A stretch of 64,000 nt of DNA, taken from contig JAOANR010000015.1 in assembly GCA_030278955.1 (NCBI GenBank), positions 20,741,073-20,805,072 of the forward strand, in the 5' to 3' direction. How positions within the stretch are numbered: the first letter of the stretch is position 1; every line of letters starts with the position of its first letter. The position numbers and the translations under genes are program-made. This document shows positions 20,787 through 32,483 of the stretch, piece by piece. The stretch is from Hygrophila difformis (lineage: Eukaryota; Streptophyta; Magnoliopsida; Lamiales; Acanthaceae). The notes beneath the pieces are model-generated. The model had not been told where the DNA came from, did no database searches, and saw only the letters and a program-made list of their open reading frames with translations.

Positions 20787-21063
20787 ATGTGGGCGATGGT
20801 TGCGAGCATTGTGATTCCTGCAGGAGTGACCCTAGTGGTTTTATGGGCATGGCAATTCTTCAATTGGGCGTGGGTGACGCCGAGGAAAACCGAGAGGCTG
20901 TTCAGGAAGCAGGGCATGAAAGGCAACCCTTACCAGTTTCTGTTCGGGGACTCCAAAGAAACTGCCCGAATGTACAAGGATGCCCTTTCCAAACCCATCG
21001 CCATAAACGACGATACCGTTCCCCGTCTCATGCCAAACATCTATCATGCTATACACAAACATG
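20787..21063 (+). pseudogene. P450 exon 1
   Basis: Encodes the membrane anchor (VASIVIPAGVTLVVLWAW), a basic Pro-containing hinge and the start of the catalytic domain up to YHAIHKHG. The donor GTAACA at 21064 splits a Gly codon after its first base. The ATG at 20787 is the first one after the TATA box and gives the expected N-terminus. Confidence 0.85.
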
Positions 21064-21172
21064 GTAACATAATACATATGCCCTTTATGTATTTTCCACT
21101 CTAATAACTTAGCTTGAGCTCTAAAACGAATTGGGTTATTAATTTTCCTTCATTTTTATTTGTAATTTTCAG

Positions 21173-21396
21173 GTAGTTTCTGCTTCACATGGGCAGGACC
21201 AAGGCCTCGCATATTCATATTGGATCCAAACATTGCAAAGGAGACACTTAAAGACCTTCAACTGTTTATTAACCCATACGAAACATCAAACCACATATTG
21301 AACATGCTCATAACTGGACTTGCTAGAAGGGACGGTGACGCATGGAGAAAGTCTAGGTCACGGGCCAACCCTGCCTTCAAGATCCAAAAATTGAAG
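21173..21396 (+). pseudogene. P450 exon 2
   Basis: The acceptor TTTCAG ends at 21172 and the donor GTAATG starts at 21397. Encodes SFCFTWAGPRPRIFILDPN through the C-helix segment WRKSRSRANPAF, where CYP72 members usually have W and R residues contacting heme. Ends in phase 0. Confidence 0.85.
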
Positions 21397-21496
21397 GTAA
21401 TGATGGTAATTAATTGATGCCTATTTAAATCTATTACTATATACTATGATGGTATGTCCAGAAGAATTTAAAATTTTTCCTGTCTGAATATGACAG

Positions 21497-21747
21497 CCCA
21501 TGGTGCCTGCAATTGAACAATGTTGTGAGAAAACCATAAAGGAATTTAGGGAAATGGCTTCCAAGGGAGGGGGCAGTTGCATCGTCGATGTCTCCCAACA
21601 TTTCACAGAGCTCCTAAGTTCATTATTTACAAGACTATTGTTGAACTGTCCGTACACTGATGAGATAAAAGAAACCTTTGAAAAGTTGGATGAGCTTGCA
21701 GGATTGATACACCTGCATGCCCGAATATATTCTTTCCCTGGCGAAAA
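21497..21747 (+). pseudogene. P450 exon 3
   Basis: The acceptor GACAG ends at 21496 and the donor GTAAGC starts at 21748. Encodes MVPAIEQCCEKTIKEFREMA to RIYSFPGEK, the D to F helix region. Open throughout. Confidence 0.85.
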
Positions 21748-22005
21748 GTAAGCCGTGTATGAACACCTACATTATTTATTTATTTTATATGTAATGAAAA
21801 AGTAGCTCATGCATGTTACACAACGAGAAAAACTACAATCACTAAAAGCATTATGGACTGTAAAATTTGGGTTTTGTGACTTTTTGTTTTTGCAATTTTT
21901 TTTATTAGTCAGTAATTGCTAAAAGCATCACTAACCGCAAGTTTTTCTGTTCTTTTAAAGATCTAGTATCAAATATTTACTCACATATGTAAATAATATT
22001 CATAG

Positions 22006-22380
22006 GTACATTCCCACAAAGAGAAATCGAAGAGCCAATGAGCTTAACAACTCTGTGCGTGCATCATTTACCTCCATGATTGAGGAAAGATTGAAAACTA
22101 GAGTGGGTGGTGATTCTGAGAACACTCACAAAGACTTACTAGATATATTCATGGAGGATTTATATGAAGGGAATTTTTCCAACAAGAATTAGCGCCACAT
22201 GATTGTCGAGGAAATCATTGCAGATATGAAACTATATTTCTTTGCAAGTATTGGGACCACTGCTAATTTGCTGGCATGGGCCTTAGTAATGCTAGCATCT
22301 CACCAAGACATCCAAAATCGTGCACGACAAGAGGTTTTCCAAGTATTGGGCAATAAGAATAAGGATGACATCACTCCTGA
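22006..22380 (+). pseudogene. P450 exon 4, 5' part, with premature stop
   Basis: The acceptor ATAG ends at 22005. Encodes YIPTKRNRRANELNNSV through the I-helix to GNKNKDDITP. An in-frame TAG at 22190-22192 interrupts it just before RHMIVEEIIADMK. The I-helix has ASIGTT where (A/G)Gx(D/E)T is usual. The exon is cut at 22380 by the CACTA element and resumes at 28878 with DFSKLKY, ending at the donor GTATGT (28900). Confidence 0.85.
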
Positions 22381-22600
22381 CACTACAAGAAAAACAGTCT
22401 TTACCGACCGCAATTACCGACCACCGTCTTGCGGGTCGGATTTACCGACCGCAGGGCCGACCGCAAGTGTTGGTCGGTAAAAGTTAGCCGTTGTGGGGTC
22501 CCGGCTTAAAAGCCAACCAAATCACCGACCAACTCTATAGTTGGTCGGTGATACCGACCGCGTTATGCGGTCGGTAACCTAGGGATTAAAATCCCCAAAT
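22381..22600 (+). repeat. CACTA left TIR and subterminal repeats
   Basis: The TIR is 22381-22412. It is followed by several ACCGACC and GGTCGGT motifs in both orientations up to about 22577. These are presumed binding sites for the element's second protein. Confidence 0.85.
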
Positions 22601-23652
22601 CGACACAGAATCAGACGCGAACTCAGCGTCTCTTTCCCCTCTCTCTCGCGAAAACAGTCTCTCTTCACTCGTTCGTCGTCGATTCCGACCACGTCTCCGA
22701 CCGCCGCCGCCCGCGCCGCCGACCCGCCGCCGTCCGTCGCGCCTCCGTCGTCCTCCCTCTTTCGTGGAACACTTTCGAGCCACCCCCGCAAGTCCACTCG
22801 AGAAGGAGCAGTGGAGGGTTCTTCTCGTTGAAAGCATTTCGATTACATTCGTGCAATCACCCAAGGTATTCGATTGGCTTCACCTTCTCATTTTAGATAT
22901 TCGATTGGTCAAAATTTTGGGCAAAGTTTTGTTGTGTTTCGTTTTATTAGCTTGAAGGTTGATTTCACTTTATTTATTTTTAATTGATGTTGGATTATGA
23001 GATTATAGAAGGAATTGAGTGTTGGGCATTATGTCTGATGTCATTGTTAGCATATTCGCAAAATAGGAGAAAAAAATCGAGAATGCATGTGTTCGAATTC
23101 CGGGCAGCCCCCTGTTTTCATAATTTGCGCACTAAATGTTTAGATTCTAGAAATTATAATCACATAATTGGAAAGCTCTCGTCGAGTAGATGAATTTGCA
23201 TATATGATATGCCTAATTTGGATGTCGTATGAGAAACTTATGGCTTGTTGAAATATTTATGTTGATTTTATAGTTTGCATATTGTGCAAGTGTTTGTTTA
23301 TGATATAGGATGAACTTAGTATTTAAATTAGGCTATATAGATGCATTGTAAATTCGGAATGATTGTGGAGATGTTGAATTGAAGAATGTTTAGTATAGGA
23401 TGAACCGAATCTATGTTGATTGATTGGATTAATATCAAAATGTCCACTTGTTTTTAACGATAAAATTGAGTTAGTTTAAAGGTGAATATACGATGACAAC
23501 ATATTCAAGTAACATTCAATCAGTCTAATCCACCTTAGGGTTAATTTAAATTTACCGTAATTTCACTAGTTGAATTAATGCAAGGGAACAAACCATGTAA
23601 CATCCACGTAGTATATATTAACCAAAACGAGGACACAATATTAATGTAGGTG
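22601..23652 (+). other. CACTA 5' leader of transposase gene
   Basis: No ORF is supported. 22600-22800 is C/G-rich with many CCG and CGTCG steps, like a GC-rich 5' UTR. The remainder is A/T-rich and could hold a 5' UTR intron; a GTATTC donor candidate follows CACCCAAG at 22866. Exon limits are uncertain. Confidence 0.4.
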
Positions 23653-26330
23653 ATGGATCGGAGTTGGATGTACCGCTCCCGTCGTGAATTGGGAGTATTG
23701 ACCGCAGAATTTAAGAATGGAGTTGATTTGTTCCTGCTTATGTCTCATCAAAACCCAAACGTGGATAGAGCACAGGGAAAACTAAGGTGTCCGTGTAGAC
23801 AATGTAGGAATAAGTGTTATCTACCTGATGATGACATCAAGTATCATCTACAATGCAATGGATTCGTACTGAATTACGAAAGGTGGACGTGTCACGGAGA
23901 GTCACACCACCCCACTAGTTCAGAGGTTCTTGAAACGGCCGGCTCTTCGAGGCCTGCCGCTGAAGATGCTTATATACAGATGGTGTTCGATGGTATGGGA
24001 TTTGGTATTCCGATCACGACACCGCCCGAGGGAGGTGATGAAGGAGACGAGCATAGGGCCCCCGAGGAACCTAACGCACAAGAGAGTATGTTCTACCGTA
24101 TGTTGGAGGCGGCGGACAAGGATCTGTGGCCTGGATGCAAGAAAATGACTTTATTGTCAACAATTGCTAGGTTGTTAAATATTAAGGCTGAACATAATCT
24201 GTCAGAGAGGTGTTTCGACACTTTATGCCAACTCATAATAGATACACTTCCCGAGGATAATGCCGTGGTAAAGAACTTTTACGAGGCGAAGAAGCTACTC
24301 GAGGGGTTGGGGCTACCTGTTCAGAAAATAGATTGTTGTCCTAAAGGTTGTATGTTGTATTGGCGTGACGATGCATCATTAGATAGATGCAAGTTCTGTG
24401 ACGGGCCTCGGTTTAGGGAAACAAATTCCACTTCACGGCTTGCACGCAAGTACATGTTCTACTTCCCACTAACAAACCGATTAAAAAAGGTTGTACGCTT
24501 CAGAGACGACTGCGGAGCATATGACTTGGCATGTTGGACATGACCATGGGTCTTCCGGTGAGATGTGTCATCCATGCGACTCGAGGGCATGGAAGCACTT
24601 TGACACAATTCATCCAGTTTTTGCTGCTGAGGGACGGAATGTCCGTTTGGGCTTATGCACGGATGGTTTCCAACCATTTGGTCAATCAGGTTCACAGTAC
24701 TCTTGTTGGCCTGTTATTATAACACCTTACAATCTCCCGCCCGGCATGTGCATGAAAGATGAATACATGTTCCTGACATGTATAATCCCTGGGAGATCAA
24801 GCCCAAAACAAGGGATAGATGTGTACCTACAGCCATTGATAGCAGAGCTATTGGATTTGTGGGAAGTTGGGGTCACAACATACGACAAATATTCCAAACA
24901 AAACTTTCAGCTGAAGGCGGCATTGATGTGGACAATTGGGGACTTCCCAGCGTATTCTATGATGTCTGGTTGGAGCACATATGGGAAAACAGCTTGCCCG
25001 GTATGTATGGAAGAGACGGAATCCATTAGTCTAAAAGAGGGTGGCAAACAGTCCTGGTTCGATGTTCACAGGAGGTTTCTGCCTCCCGATCATCCTTTCA
25101 GAGTTGATAAGTCAAAATTCACGAAAAACCGAGAGGAACACGGGTCGGCACCAAGGTATAAGTGCGGTGAAGAGGTGCTTGAAGACATTGAAATGCATGG
25201 AATGCGACGGCTTACGGAATTAGGAGGAGCTGAGGAGAATGCAGTGCTTAGTAAGACTTGTGGATGGAAAAAAAGGAGTATCTTTTGGGATCTACCATAT
25301 TGGAAGACGAATTTGGTTAGACACAATTTGGATGTCATGCATATTGAGAAAAATGTGTTCGAGAATGTTTTCAACACAGTTATGGACGTTCAGGGTAAGA
25401 CAAAAGATAATGCGAAAGCACGGGAGGACCTCATGTCATTGTGCAATAGGCCTGAACTGCATAGGGACAATCGTACCGGTAGATATCCAAAAGCAGTATA
25501 TACAATGGACAAGGAGAGATGGGATATATTTTTGAAATGGGTTGCAGGGTTAAAGTTTCCCGATGGATTTGTTTCCAACCTGGGCAGATGCATAGATATG
25601 AACAAACATAGAATGTTTGGAATGAAGAGTCATGACTGCCATATTTTTTTACAGCGGCTCCTACCGATAGGTTGGCGGGATCTGCTCCCGAAGAGTGTGT
25701 GGGAACCCATAGCAGAGTTGAGCATCTTTTTCCGGGCTTTGACTGCGAAAACAATTAAGATTGAAGACTTAGACAAATTGGCCTTCGATATTCCAGTTCT
25801 TTTATTTAAGTTGGAAGCAATTTTCCCACCATCATTCTTCGACTGCATGGAACATCTTCCCATCCATCTACCTCACGAAGCCAGGCTTGGCGGTCCCGTT
25901 CAGTTCAGATGGATGTACCCGTATGAGAGGTGAATTTTTACATACTTCTACATTTTTTATGCAATTTACGAATTCATTCTATTCACTGTGAGGACCAATA
26001 TTGTGTTGCATTCTAACTTGCAGATATCTGAATCGCTTGAAGAGAACTGTGCGCAACAAGGCGCATGTAGAAGGGAGTATTTGCAACGCATATATGGTGA
26101 GAGAGGCCGCAATTTTCTGCTCTCATTACTTTGAGAAGCATGTGTTCACACGTGAGAGGAATGTGCCAAGAAATGATGACGGTGGCATAATTCAATATGA
26201 TGATAGACTACCTAGTGTATTTACGCACTCCGGACGTGCCCAAGGGAAAGCAACAAAGAGACGACTGTGTGGGGAAGAGTTGAACGCCGTACATAATTAC
26301 CTCCTCTTAAATTGTAAAGAGATCGAATAA
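23653..26330 (+). pseudogene. CACTA TNP2-type transposase, one frameshift
   Basis: Exon 1 runs 23653-25929 (donor GTGAAT at 25930). Exon 2 is 26024-26330, and splicing keeps the frame (YER/YLNRLKR). The N-terminus is a transposase-associated domain with a Cys/His cluster (DRSWMYRSRREL, CPCRQCRNKC). Then come the TNP2 core (CTDGFQPFGQSGSQYSCWP, IDVYLQPLIAELLDLW, CPVCMEE), HNLDVMHIEKNVFENV, and a DUF4218-like end. A run of six A at 24483-24488 shifts the frame: the first frame stops at 24543, and the homologous frame resumes with LYASETTAEHMTW. One base more than a conserved frame needs would explain it. About 860 codons in total, normal for TNP2. Otherwise open. Confidence 0.85.
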
Positions 26331-26392
26331 AGTGCATTCTTTGTGTAATATAATATCCTCTTTTATTTTCTAATATTATTCCACTTTTGCAG

Positions 26393-28196
26393 ATGAGTGA
26401 CCAAGGGGGTGGCTCGTCATCGGGCACACCGCGTGGGACAGGGTCCCAAAGGCGGGGATCGGGGACCCCAGCGAGAGGGTCTAGGCTGGCGTCTGCTCTT
26501 CGGGCGGCCCGAGAGGCGTATCAGCGCCAGACTGCAGGTATTTCTCACAACAGGCTTCTACATTCATTTCTTATAGTATTGTTTGTATTTACATTTACCA
26601 TTTGTTGAACAATAGTGAACGAAGCTGAGCCAGAGGAACAGCCCGAGGAGGCACCTGCAGGGACGATGACTCAGGTCCCGGAGACTCCCCCACCTCACAC
26701 TCCAGGTACGAGTAATTCATAATTATAATATTACGTTATTTATTTACTACAATTAAAATGTTATGTACATTCATAGGTTCGTCGGGTTCTACACAGGGGG
26801 CAGCTCCAGCCACCCAGTTAGGTGGAGCTAGGCTGCTCGTTGAGCCCAGGGACGATGGGGTGTAAGTGTTATGTTTTACTTCATTCGTATCAAATTTCAT
26901 TTGACACTATAACACTTTGGTTTATATTATATTTTTGTCGGTTTATCATCATTGTATTCGACAGCATAGAGTTCTCAAACGCTGTGGTGAGGAAGATCAC
27001 AGATATATATCCCATGCGGTCAGATATGAATGGGATAAGCTGGGGAAAGGTCACTCGGGAGACGAAAGATTTCTACTGGAATGAGTTTTTGGTATTTCAT
27101 AACTGTTACAGAAAATGTTTTGGGATTATACTTCGAATTTGTACTTAACTTGATCTACATAACCTGCAGAAAGTAGCTCGTTGGGCGCCGGAGCACGCTG
27201 GAGCCGTGAGGAAGGAATGGGAGAAAAAGAATATCGCTCGGTATTTTATTGTTTTAATTAATTAAATGTTTGCATATCAAATGGGTTCACATGCCACTTC
27301 ACATGTTTCTAAATTTCAGCTACAAGGACTACACGCTCGACATAAGGAGCAAGAAGAAGCCCTACCCCGCAGACGAGTTGGTGGCAGAGAACTGGAGGCG
27401 GATTTGGGATTCCCCGCAATTTAAGGAGAAGTCAAAGAGGGGAAAGCTAAACAGGCGACGGGGACAGGAGGATGCACCGGCCCTCCCAACTCACACCGCG
27501 GGATCAAAGACATTCCTGGCCACAAAAGATAAATTGGTATGTTTAGAATATTTACATTTAATATTCAATTATTTATGTGGATTTTGGCTCTTGAGTTGTA
27601 GTCCTTGAAATCTTGCAGTCTACTGATCTGGGAAGGCCCGTGCATTTGCACGAGATTCACGAGCACACACACACGCGGGGGCACGAGAAGGACAATTGGA
27701 TTCGTGATAGGTCGGCGCGGGTGAATGTAAGAAATTCTACATAAAATCACATTTACCTATTTCTACTAATTTGGGTCACTATATTATGTTCTTTACGTAT
27801 TTCACATGTTGAATATAGGAGGAGTTCAATGTAGTTACACAGACATTGAGCCAGAACCCTGAGATTGGGCCTGACTTCGATCCTGACGATGTCTTCTACG
27901 ATGTAGCCGGTGGTCACGATAGACGCCACGCTGTATACGGCTTAGGATCGTTGGCGAAGTCGTTTAGGCCCGGAGGCAATTATTCCACCACCGCTCCCCC
28001 ATCTGATTCCACTTATGTGACACAGGAGCAGTTTCAGCAGCTCACAGAGACTATTCAGCGGGTGTCACAGAGACAAGAGTCTATGGCCGATCAGGTGGAG
28101 ATATTGCTAGGAGTCAGGGCCCCTCGATCCCCTGGACACGGAGATGGAGATGACTTTGGAGGCGGCCTGGGTGGAGGAGGCTTGGGTGCACATTGA
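26393..28196 (+). CDS. CACTA second gene, plant transposase (Ptta/En/Spm) type, 406 aa
   Basis: Eight exons can be set by GT-AG borders with consistent phase: 26393-26537, 26616-26705, 26777-26861, 26965-27091, 27170-27240, 27320-27536, 27619-27726 and 27819-28196. The joined frame is open from ATG to TGA. Exon 1 is Gly/Ser/Arg-rich (GGGSSSGTPRGTGSQRRGS), exons 2-3 are acidic and Pro-rich, exons 4-7 have the conserved core of this family (WGKVTRETKDFYWNEFL, APEHAGAVRKEWEKK, GSKTFLATKDKL), and the last exon has a Gln-rich coiled coil and a Gly-rich end. Such proteins bind subterminal repeats and help excision. There is no defect in it, unlike the neighbouring transposase. Confidence 0.8.
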
Positions 28197-28874
28197 GTGA
28201 TGAGGGATGACACTTGGTTAGTGTCTTTACTATTTATTTATGAGACGTATAGATGTTTCTACTTTGTATAGATTTTCAAGAATATGTTAATGTTTTCCGT
28301 TTCAGACTTTCACATTTCAAATTGCATTTTGGGATTGTCATCATCGTTTTCAACATCTATTGAATTTGGAATGTGAAATGCATTGTAGATTTGTGATTGT
28401 ACATGTGTTTAATTGTTGATGTTAATGAAAGGGATTGCCTTATTGTGCTGAAGGTGTTGGAAACATATTGTGGATTATTTGTTGATATTGCTGCAGCAGG
28501 GATGGCTGTGAAAACAGCCATTTCTGGTGCACTACAGTTTGGGTACCGACCGCACCCCAGACCGCAACTTGGTCGGTAAGTTACCGACCGCAGGCGCGGT
28601 CGGTAAGTGGTGGACCACGAGGTCCCCTGAGTTGGGTACCGACCCAAAATTTAGGTCGGTAAGGTGGTCGGCAAAAATGCCGACCAACATGCGGTCACCA
28701 TCTTGGTCGGTACTGTTGCCGACCGCCGCTTTTTTGGTCGGCCGAGAATCACCTACCAAGGGATTCCCGACCGACGTTGCGGTCGGGCATGCGGTCGGTA
28801 ACCACGTGGACGACCCGCTTTTCGTGGTTACCGACCGCATTATGCGGTCGGTAAAGACTGTTTTTCTTGTAGTG
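28197..28874 (+). repeat. CACTA right subterminal repeats and TIR
   Basis: 28197-28540 is 3' UTR-like A/T-rich sequence. From 28544 to the end there are many ACCGACC/GGTCGGT motifs in alternating orientation, several as direct hairpins (for example GACCGCATTATGCGGTC at 28834-28850). The TIR is 28843-28874. Confidence 0.85.
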
Positions 28875-28984
28875 TGATGATTTTTCCAAGCTCAAATATG
28901 TATGTAACATAGGGTTTGATGTAGAATAATTACTCTGTTTTTTTCCAAGTGGTACTGAAGTCGTTGTATTTTTATTTTTGACAG

Positions 28985-29416
28985 ATGACTATGGTTGTGA
29001 ACGAGACATTGCGGTTATACCCTCCGGTGATGGAACTGTCGAGAGTGGTGGGCGAAGACAGTACAATAATCAACGGATACATGATTCCGAAGGGCACATT
29101 GTTAACATTCCCATTGTTAATGTATCAACGAAGTCGTGAATATTGGGGTGATGATGCGGGAAAATTCAATCCCCAACGGTTCGCAGAAGGAGTTACGAAT
29201 GCATCTAAAGGAGACGAGAGCCCGTTGATGCCTTTTGGTTGGGGCCCTAGGATGTGCATTGGGATGAACTTTGCGATGCTCGAGGGCAAAATTGCACTGG
29301 CGATGTTTCTGCGCGAATTTTCCTTTGAGGTTTCGCAGGCTTACAAACACGCCCCATGTGCCTCTTTCACTGTGCATCCACAATTTGGTGCTCCTCTTGT
29401 GCTCAAGAAAATCTAA
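28985..29416 (+). pseudogene. P450 exon 5
   Basis: The acceptor TTGACAG ends at 28984. Encodes MTMVVNETLRLYPP (K-helix ExxR), the PERF-equivalent FNPQRF, the heme-binding loop with FGWGPRMCIG and the C-terminus FTVHPQFGAPLVLKKI, stopping at 29416. All 144 codons are intact. The Tekay insertion begins only 58 bp after the stop, in the 3' UTR. Confidence 0.9.
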
Positions 29417-29478
29417 GTATGTACAAATGCTTATTTTGGCATGAACAAATGCTTTCAAACATGCATTCTGAGTCGTAT

Positions 29479-32078
29479 TGTAATACCCGAGAATTTTCCA
29501 ACATAAAATAAAACAGTAATTAAATAAATAAATAATAAATAAAATAAATACTATAAATAAATAAACAAATGCAGCAAATAAAAGAAATAAATAAAGATAA
29601 GGAAATGAGAAATGAGATTTTACTTAAAAAGGGATTAAAGGAATTTAATTAAACAAAAGGATGGATAAATGGTACACCAAAACCCGACACTAATGAACTC
29701 GAGTATTCGAGTCCAAAACATCCAATTAGACTCGAGCGAAAATTTAGAGAGAGAGTATGAACCCGAAGATACCCCGGAAATCGGAATTCGGGAGCATAGA
29801 GGGATAGAAACCCGAAAGAGAGGCGGAAAAGCACGACGGATCGCACGACCCGCCCGGACCGAAGTCCAGGCGAAGTCGGCGCGGTGGCCGCGCGGTGAAG
29901 TGGCTTTAGCGCGCCACGACCGCGCCACTTCACAGATTCGTTTGTTGCGCGAATCTCTCGCCCGAACGCGGATTTTTCGACTTTCGGTTGAACATCTCTC
30001 GACTCCAGACTTCTAGGTCGGTTGTGGACGCCCTAGGGATTGAGAATTCTATAAATAAGCCCCTTGGGAGCCCCGAACAAGTTTACAAAACCCTACAACA
30101 TTCTATACGTTCGAAACCCTAAATCCGGAGTCGTCGGAGGCACGAAACCAAGACGAACGCTGTTGGACGAGTTTCTCTACAGATCTCCATAGTCGTGGTA
30201 AGTCTCGGTCCAATCTGTATTCCATAAACGATTCGAAAACGAATCCTAATCATCTCCTTTTTCTTTCTACACCCCCGTATCGAATCTAGATCGTAGAACC
30301 CGACGAACGGAGAGGAGAGACGGTGATCTGGAAGCCACGCCTCCGAATTGGACATTCCCGACGTTCATAGACACTGTAAGTTAACCTTACATGGTTTTGG
30401 GAGATTTTAAAACATTCGAAACCTAAAAGATTCGACAAGAACCATAAATCTGTCCACTTTTGTTTTTCTACCGACGCAACAGATTTGGTGAATTTTTCCG
30501 ACCCTTAAAACGAACTCAAACGGAAAAACTTAAAACACGAAAAACGTTCCTAAGACTTAGACCTAGCTACTGTAAAAATTTGAGAATTTTCGGAGTTGAT
30601 TTGATATGTGAAACCCGTTGAAACCGAACTGTTTGATTCTAGATCTTGAAATCTTGGACAGAACTTAGGAATGATCTTGATCACGTTTTTGAGATAGGAT
30701 CTAGGCTGTTTTAGATCTTTGGCCAAACATGAAAGTTGTAGATAAATGTCTTAAGATGATCCCTGTCAAATTTCATTAAGTTTGGAGTTGAATTGATATG
30801 TTAGAATTTGAAATCTTTAAACTGTGACATGTTAAACTCGGACAGATTTCTTGTTATGCGAAAATTGGCGATTTTGACCTACTTAGGTATCTCGGATTGA
30901 AAAAGTTAAAAGACGAAAGTTGTAGATCTTGATGTTTCCGAGTCAGATATGAAATTTTGGAATTTTTGGAATTAAATATGATTTTAGAAGAATTTTGGAG
31001 TAAACTGTGATTTACCGAAACGAAATTTTGAAATCTTGTTGAAACATGGAATTAACCTTTAGGGTTGAAACGAATTGAGATATTGTTTCTAAATTAATAC
31101 ATTGGAAGGCAGATTTTAAGAAACTAAATCCCCTTACAAACTTGATAAATTAAAATTAGGGGTGAGTGCTCTGCAGGGTGCCCCCTAACGATTCACTTCG
31201 TGCCGTAATGGACGATGGTGACCCCGCGCGCTATACTTGAAATGTGATATTGCCAAAACGGCGAGACTTAGAGCCTACACTCTCGTGAATATCCGTATGG
31301 GTTTCCCGAGGCTCCGGAGTGGTACTGGGTATGGCTGATACGGCTGCGGCCGCCGGGCTACCGGCTAAACTTGTTGACATCGCGATTTTTATCGTGAAAC
31401 TTTGAAATACCAAATCGGGAATGTAATGGGGATTCTAAATTAAATTAAACTAGATTAAATGATATTGTTGTCAAATTAAATTATTAAATGCTTTATTTTA
31501 ATTATGGCTATTATTTTGCACCATGTGATATGTGTTATTAAATAGAGCCTGAGATAAATTATGCTATTGGATATGGATTAGATGAAACTAAATATTATGT
31601 TATTATCATGCTTTTGTTAAGTTATTAAATTTATGGCTTTTAAACCCTACGATCATGCATGTGTTAACTTACTCAGCAACTCTGCTGACCAAAACCATTT
31701 TTATTCCTTTCTTTACAGAATATGTGGAATGAGCCTGTATGAGCACGAATCATGCATGGGATTTTTGGGGATTGTTATTTTGCTTTTAAATTTCGTACTT
31801 AGACTGTATTATGAACGGGCCTGTTTAACCCGTGTTTTGGCCATGTCGGCCCTTTTTATATTTTCCGTTGCGATACTGTACTAAACTAAATATTTCCGCT
31901 GCGCTATGCTATTATTATTTCGAATTATATTGTATGGGCTATTTTGAATGCTTTAAATGTTTTAAATACTGCAATACCTAGCCTTGCATCTCTTTAGTAA
32001 GCTCGGAGAAACCGTGTCTTACCAGGGAGATGTGGCGGTGACATCCCGACCTGGGTGACCAAAAACCGGGGTGTTACA
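29479..32078 (+). repeat. 5' LTR of A1
   Basis: Starts TGTAATACCC and ends GGGTGTTACA. It contains GCGCGG-TGG-CCGCGC at 29879-29893, a TATA box at 30050, repeated ACACGAAA/ACATGAAAGTTGTAGAT modules (30530-30930), and structured sequence around 31150-31400 (for example AGGGG and CCCCT arms at 31157 and 31181). The start of the LTR is rich in AAATAAAT. Confidence 0.95.
30050..30057 (+). promoter_or_regulatory. TATA box of A1 5' LTR
   Basis: TATAAATA in a conserved context, present in all three A-type LTRs (38611-38618, and on - at 61553-61546). Transcription would start roughly 30 bp downstream, near 30085. Confidence 0.6.
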
Positions 32079-32081
32079 AGT

Positions 32082-32093
32082 TGGTATCAGAGC
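32082..32093 (+). other. Primer binding site of A1
   Basis: TGGTATCAGAGC is 3 nt after the LTR end, complementary to initiator methionine tRNA. Confidence 0.9.
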
Positions 32094-32296
32094 CCGGCTA
32101 TTTTTAAACTATTATTTTTAAACCATTACTATTTTTAAACTACTATTAATATTTTGACTATTATTTTAAATTTTAAATTATTATCTCCATGGAGAAAATT
32201 TTTTTTAAAACCCATGGGAAAAATATATATATATGGTGCATTAAATTATTATTGGGGGGAACTATCATTTGCATATGCATGTCGCATCTCTGCTAT

Positions 32297-32453
32297 GAAC
32301 TTAGCATCTTGGAAACTTGAACTTAGAATCTTGGCGAAACTTGAACTTAGAATCTTGGCGAAACTTGAACTTAGAATCTTGGCGAAACTTGAACTTAGAA
32401 TCTTGGAAACTTGAACTTAGAATCTTGGAAACTCGAACCTAGAATCTTGGCGA
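32297..32453 (+). repeat. Minisatellite in A1 leader
   Basis: Seven tandem units of 22-24 nt with the core GAACTTAGAATCTTGG, alternating GCGAAACTT and AAACTT ends, lie between the primer site and the leader ORF. The run is open in one frame by chance of its composition but has no separate start context. Confidence 0.85.
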
Positions 32454-32483
32454 ATATTAACGTAGATCTCTTGCTTGCGCTAG

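Larger units (their letters stand above)
22378..28877 (+). mobile_element. CACTA (En/Spm) transposon with 3-bp TSD
   Basis: The element proper is 22381-28874 (6494 bp). It begins CACTACAAGAAAAACAGTCT and ends with the inverted complement; the terminal inverted repeats match over 32 bp. The target TGA is duplicated (22378-22380 and 28875-28877). Subterminal regions are packed with ACCGACC/GGTCGGT motifs, as expected for transposase binding in this superfamily. It carries a TNP2-type transposase gene (frameshifted) and a second multi-exon gene. Insertion was into exon 4 of the P450 gene, in the same orientation. Confidence 0.95.
20787..29416 (+). pseudogene. Cytochrome P450, CYP72-family-like, split by a CACTA element
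   Basis: Five exons (20787-21063, 21173-21396, 21497-21747, 22006-22380 plus 28878-28899, and 28985-29416) join with correct phases to about 526 codons, the normal CYP72 length. CYP72 enzymes are ER-anchored monooxygenases of terpenoid and hormone metabolism. Visible: N-terminal membrane anchor and hinge (WAWVTPRKTERLFRKQGMKG), the ExxR motif (NETLRLYPP), FNPQRF, and the heme loop FGWGPRMCIG with its cysteine. The I-helix reads FFASIGTTAN and lacks the usual acidic residue before Thr. Two lesions make it non-functional as read: a TAG at 22190 in exon 4, and the CACTA insertion in the same exon. Exact subfamily and substrate cannot be told. Confidence 0.9.

Noticed and set aside
22579..22864. 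Arg-rich - strand frames in the CACTA leader
   Set aside because: They come from CCG/CGT-rich 5' UTR sequence read backwards and resemble no protein.
24480..24545. Programmed -1 frameshift site in the CACTA transposase
   Set aside because: The A-run and following AAG look like a slippery site, but the downstream homologous frame is reached by +1 (or -2), not -1, and TNP2 proteins are normally in one frame. An indel or sequencing error is simpler.
31231..31413. 60-codon antisense frame in A LTRs (also 39792-39974, 60225-60419)
   Set aside because: It is kept by LTR duplication. Composition is Ser/Thr/Pro-rich without motif, and the A2 copy changes the C-terminus, so there is no sign of selection.
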